Assembly: GCA_025353525.1 (NCBI GenBank)
Contig: JANXOO010000747.1
Coordinates: 1-5,311, forward strand
Direction: 5' to 3'
DNA: 5,311 nucleotides
DNA from: Schlesneria sp.
GTDB lineage: Bacteria > Planctomycetota > Planctomycetia > Planctomycetales > Planctomycetaceae
The notes below the pieces were generated by a model. The model saw nothing but the letters and a program-made list of their open reading frames with translations. It had not been told where the DNA came from and made no database searches. A program made the translations under genes and the position numbers. Positions 4,640 through 5,311 of this stretch are shown here, piece after piece (the first letter of the stretch is position 1; each line of letters opens with the position of its first letter).

Positions 4640-5311
4640 ATGATACAAAGACATCAACGAACTCTGGCCCGCCCGGCCGCCTATCGCGGATTCGGGTTCC
4701 TGACCGGCGCCGATGTTTCGGTGAACTTTTTGCCAGCCGATGAACACTCGGGAATTCACTTTCAGCGAGTCGATCTCCGGGGTTCCGATCCGGTTCCTGC
4801 GACACTGGATTGTGTTGTTTCGCGTGAGCGCCGGACCGCAATTTCCAAAAATGGTGTTACCGTTGAATTGATCGAGCATGTCATGGCTGCATTGGCCGGG
4901 CTGCAAATCGACAATTGTCTGGTACAACTTAACGCCCCCGAATTGCCGGGCGCCGATGGTTCCTGCCTGCCGTTTGTGCAATCGCTGCTTGAAGCAGGGA
5001 TTGTAGAGCAATCGGCGAAACGAGACGTTCTCGTCATTTGTGCGAATTCAGAAACGCCAATTTGCAATGACGGTTCCGAAATCTCTGTGGGTCCTGTTTT
5101 TCGTCGTACGCTGGTTGTCACATACGAACTGGACTACGGACCCCGGTCACCGATCAGACCACAATTGATGACTTTTGAGTTTTCGCCGGAATCGTTTGTT
5201 GCCAATATCGCCTTCGCCCGAACGTTTATCCTCGAATCCGAAGTGACCGCACTCAGAGCGCAGGGCTACGGTTCTGGCGTCACCGAGAAGGATCTGCTGA
5301 TTTTTGGTGCC
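4640..5311 (+). CDS. lpxC: UDP-3-O-acyl-N-acetylglucosamine deacetylase LpxC (3' end cut by window)
   Basis: The first 224 codons, open to the window edge. LpxC is the zinc amidase that removes acetate from UDP-3-O-acyl-GlcNAc, the committed step of lipid A synthesis, in the cytosol. Visible marks are QRTLARP (6-12), the early loop GFGFLTG (17-23), GIHFQRVDL (38-46), the catalytic segment E79-H80 in ELIEHVMAALAGLQIDN (general base and first zinc ligand), and NAPELPGADGSCLPFVQSLLEAGIVEQ (98-124). Domain 2 is under way with FARTFILESEVTALRAQG (192-209). The remaining zinc ligands, the His and Asp of the HKxLDxxGD motif, lie beyond the window. Odd point: the usual histidine of the GxGLHTG loop is L21 here. 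The sequence is clearly divergent from the E. coli enzyme but colinear with it. It sits 189 bp after the Skp-like gene, behind a terminator, so it probably has its own promoter in 4516-4627, where none was recognised with confidence. Confidence 0.88.
   Translation, partial: MIQRHQRTLARPAAYRGFGFLTGADVSVNFLPADEHSGIHFQRVDLRGSDPVPATLDCVVSRERRTAISKNGVTVELIEHVMAALAGLQIDNCLVQLNAPELPGADGSCLPFVQSLLEAGIVEQSAKRDVLVICANSETPICNDGSEISVGPVFRRTLVVTYELDYGPRSPIRPQLMTFEFSPESFVANIAFARTFILESEVTALRAQGYGSGVTEKDLLIFGA

Noticed and set aside
4532..5011. Long minus-strand open frame of 159 residues antisense to lpxC
   Set aside because: The plus strand has unmistakable LpxC motifs over the same stretch; the antisense product has no recognisable domain.

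Overview
The window looks like ordinary chromosome from a bacterium with a Gram-negative-type envelope, most likely a planctomycete. That placement is inference. It rests on moderate GC, a Skp/OmpH-like chaperone directly upstream of a divergent LpxC, a DnaA-type N-terminal domain behind a long Ser/Thr-rich leader, and an ECHDC3-like crotonase. No rRNA, tRNA, CRISPR array, insertion sequence, integrase or phage gene was seen.

Left part, minus strand: the 5' end of a gene whose product starts with a DnaA-like domain I is cut by the left edge (207 down to 1). A 393-bp gap with no convincing gene follows (208-600). It holds one strong imperfect hairpin and a small dyad, and a one-mismatch DnaA-box-like 9-mer overlaps its right border. 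Then comes a tandem-GNAT acetyltransferase (1548 down to 601), transcribed toward the dnaA-like gene.

Centre: a 331-bp divergent intergenic region (1549-1879) separates the leftward genes from the rightward ones. A two-gene unit follows, 22 bp apart: a fumarylacetoacetate-hydrolase-superfamily protein resembling 2-keto-3-deoxy sugar-acid dehydratases (1880-2749), and an enoyl-CoA hydratase/isomerase-family protein that lacks both classical catalytic glutamates (2772-3548).

Right part: an envelope-biogenesis pair. A secreted Skp/OmpH-like periplasmic chaperone starts at a GTG (3761-4450) and is closed by a clear intrinsic terminator with an 11-bp perfect stem. After a 136-bp leader, lpxC (4640 to the right edge, incomplete) encodes the deacetylase that commits lipid A synthesis. 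Outer-membrane protein folding and lipid A synthesis are thus neighbours, though the terminator suggests they are separately transcribed.

I found no convincing new multi-gene system. The points most worth a second look are the possible origin or regulatory region beside the dnaA-like gene, the residue substitutions in LpxC and in the crotonase, and the uncharacterised pairing of the sugar-acid-dehydratase-like protein with the ECHDC3-like protein.
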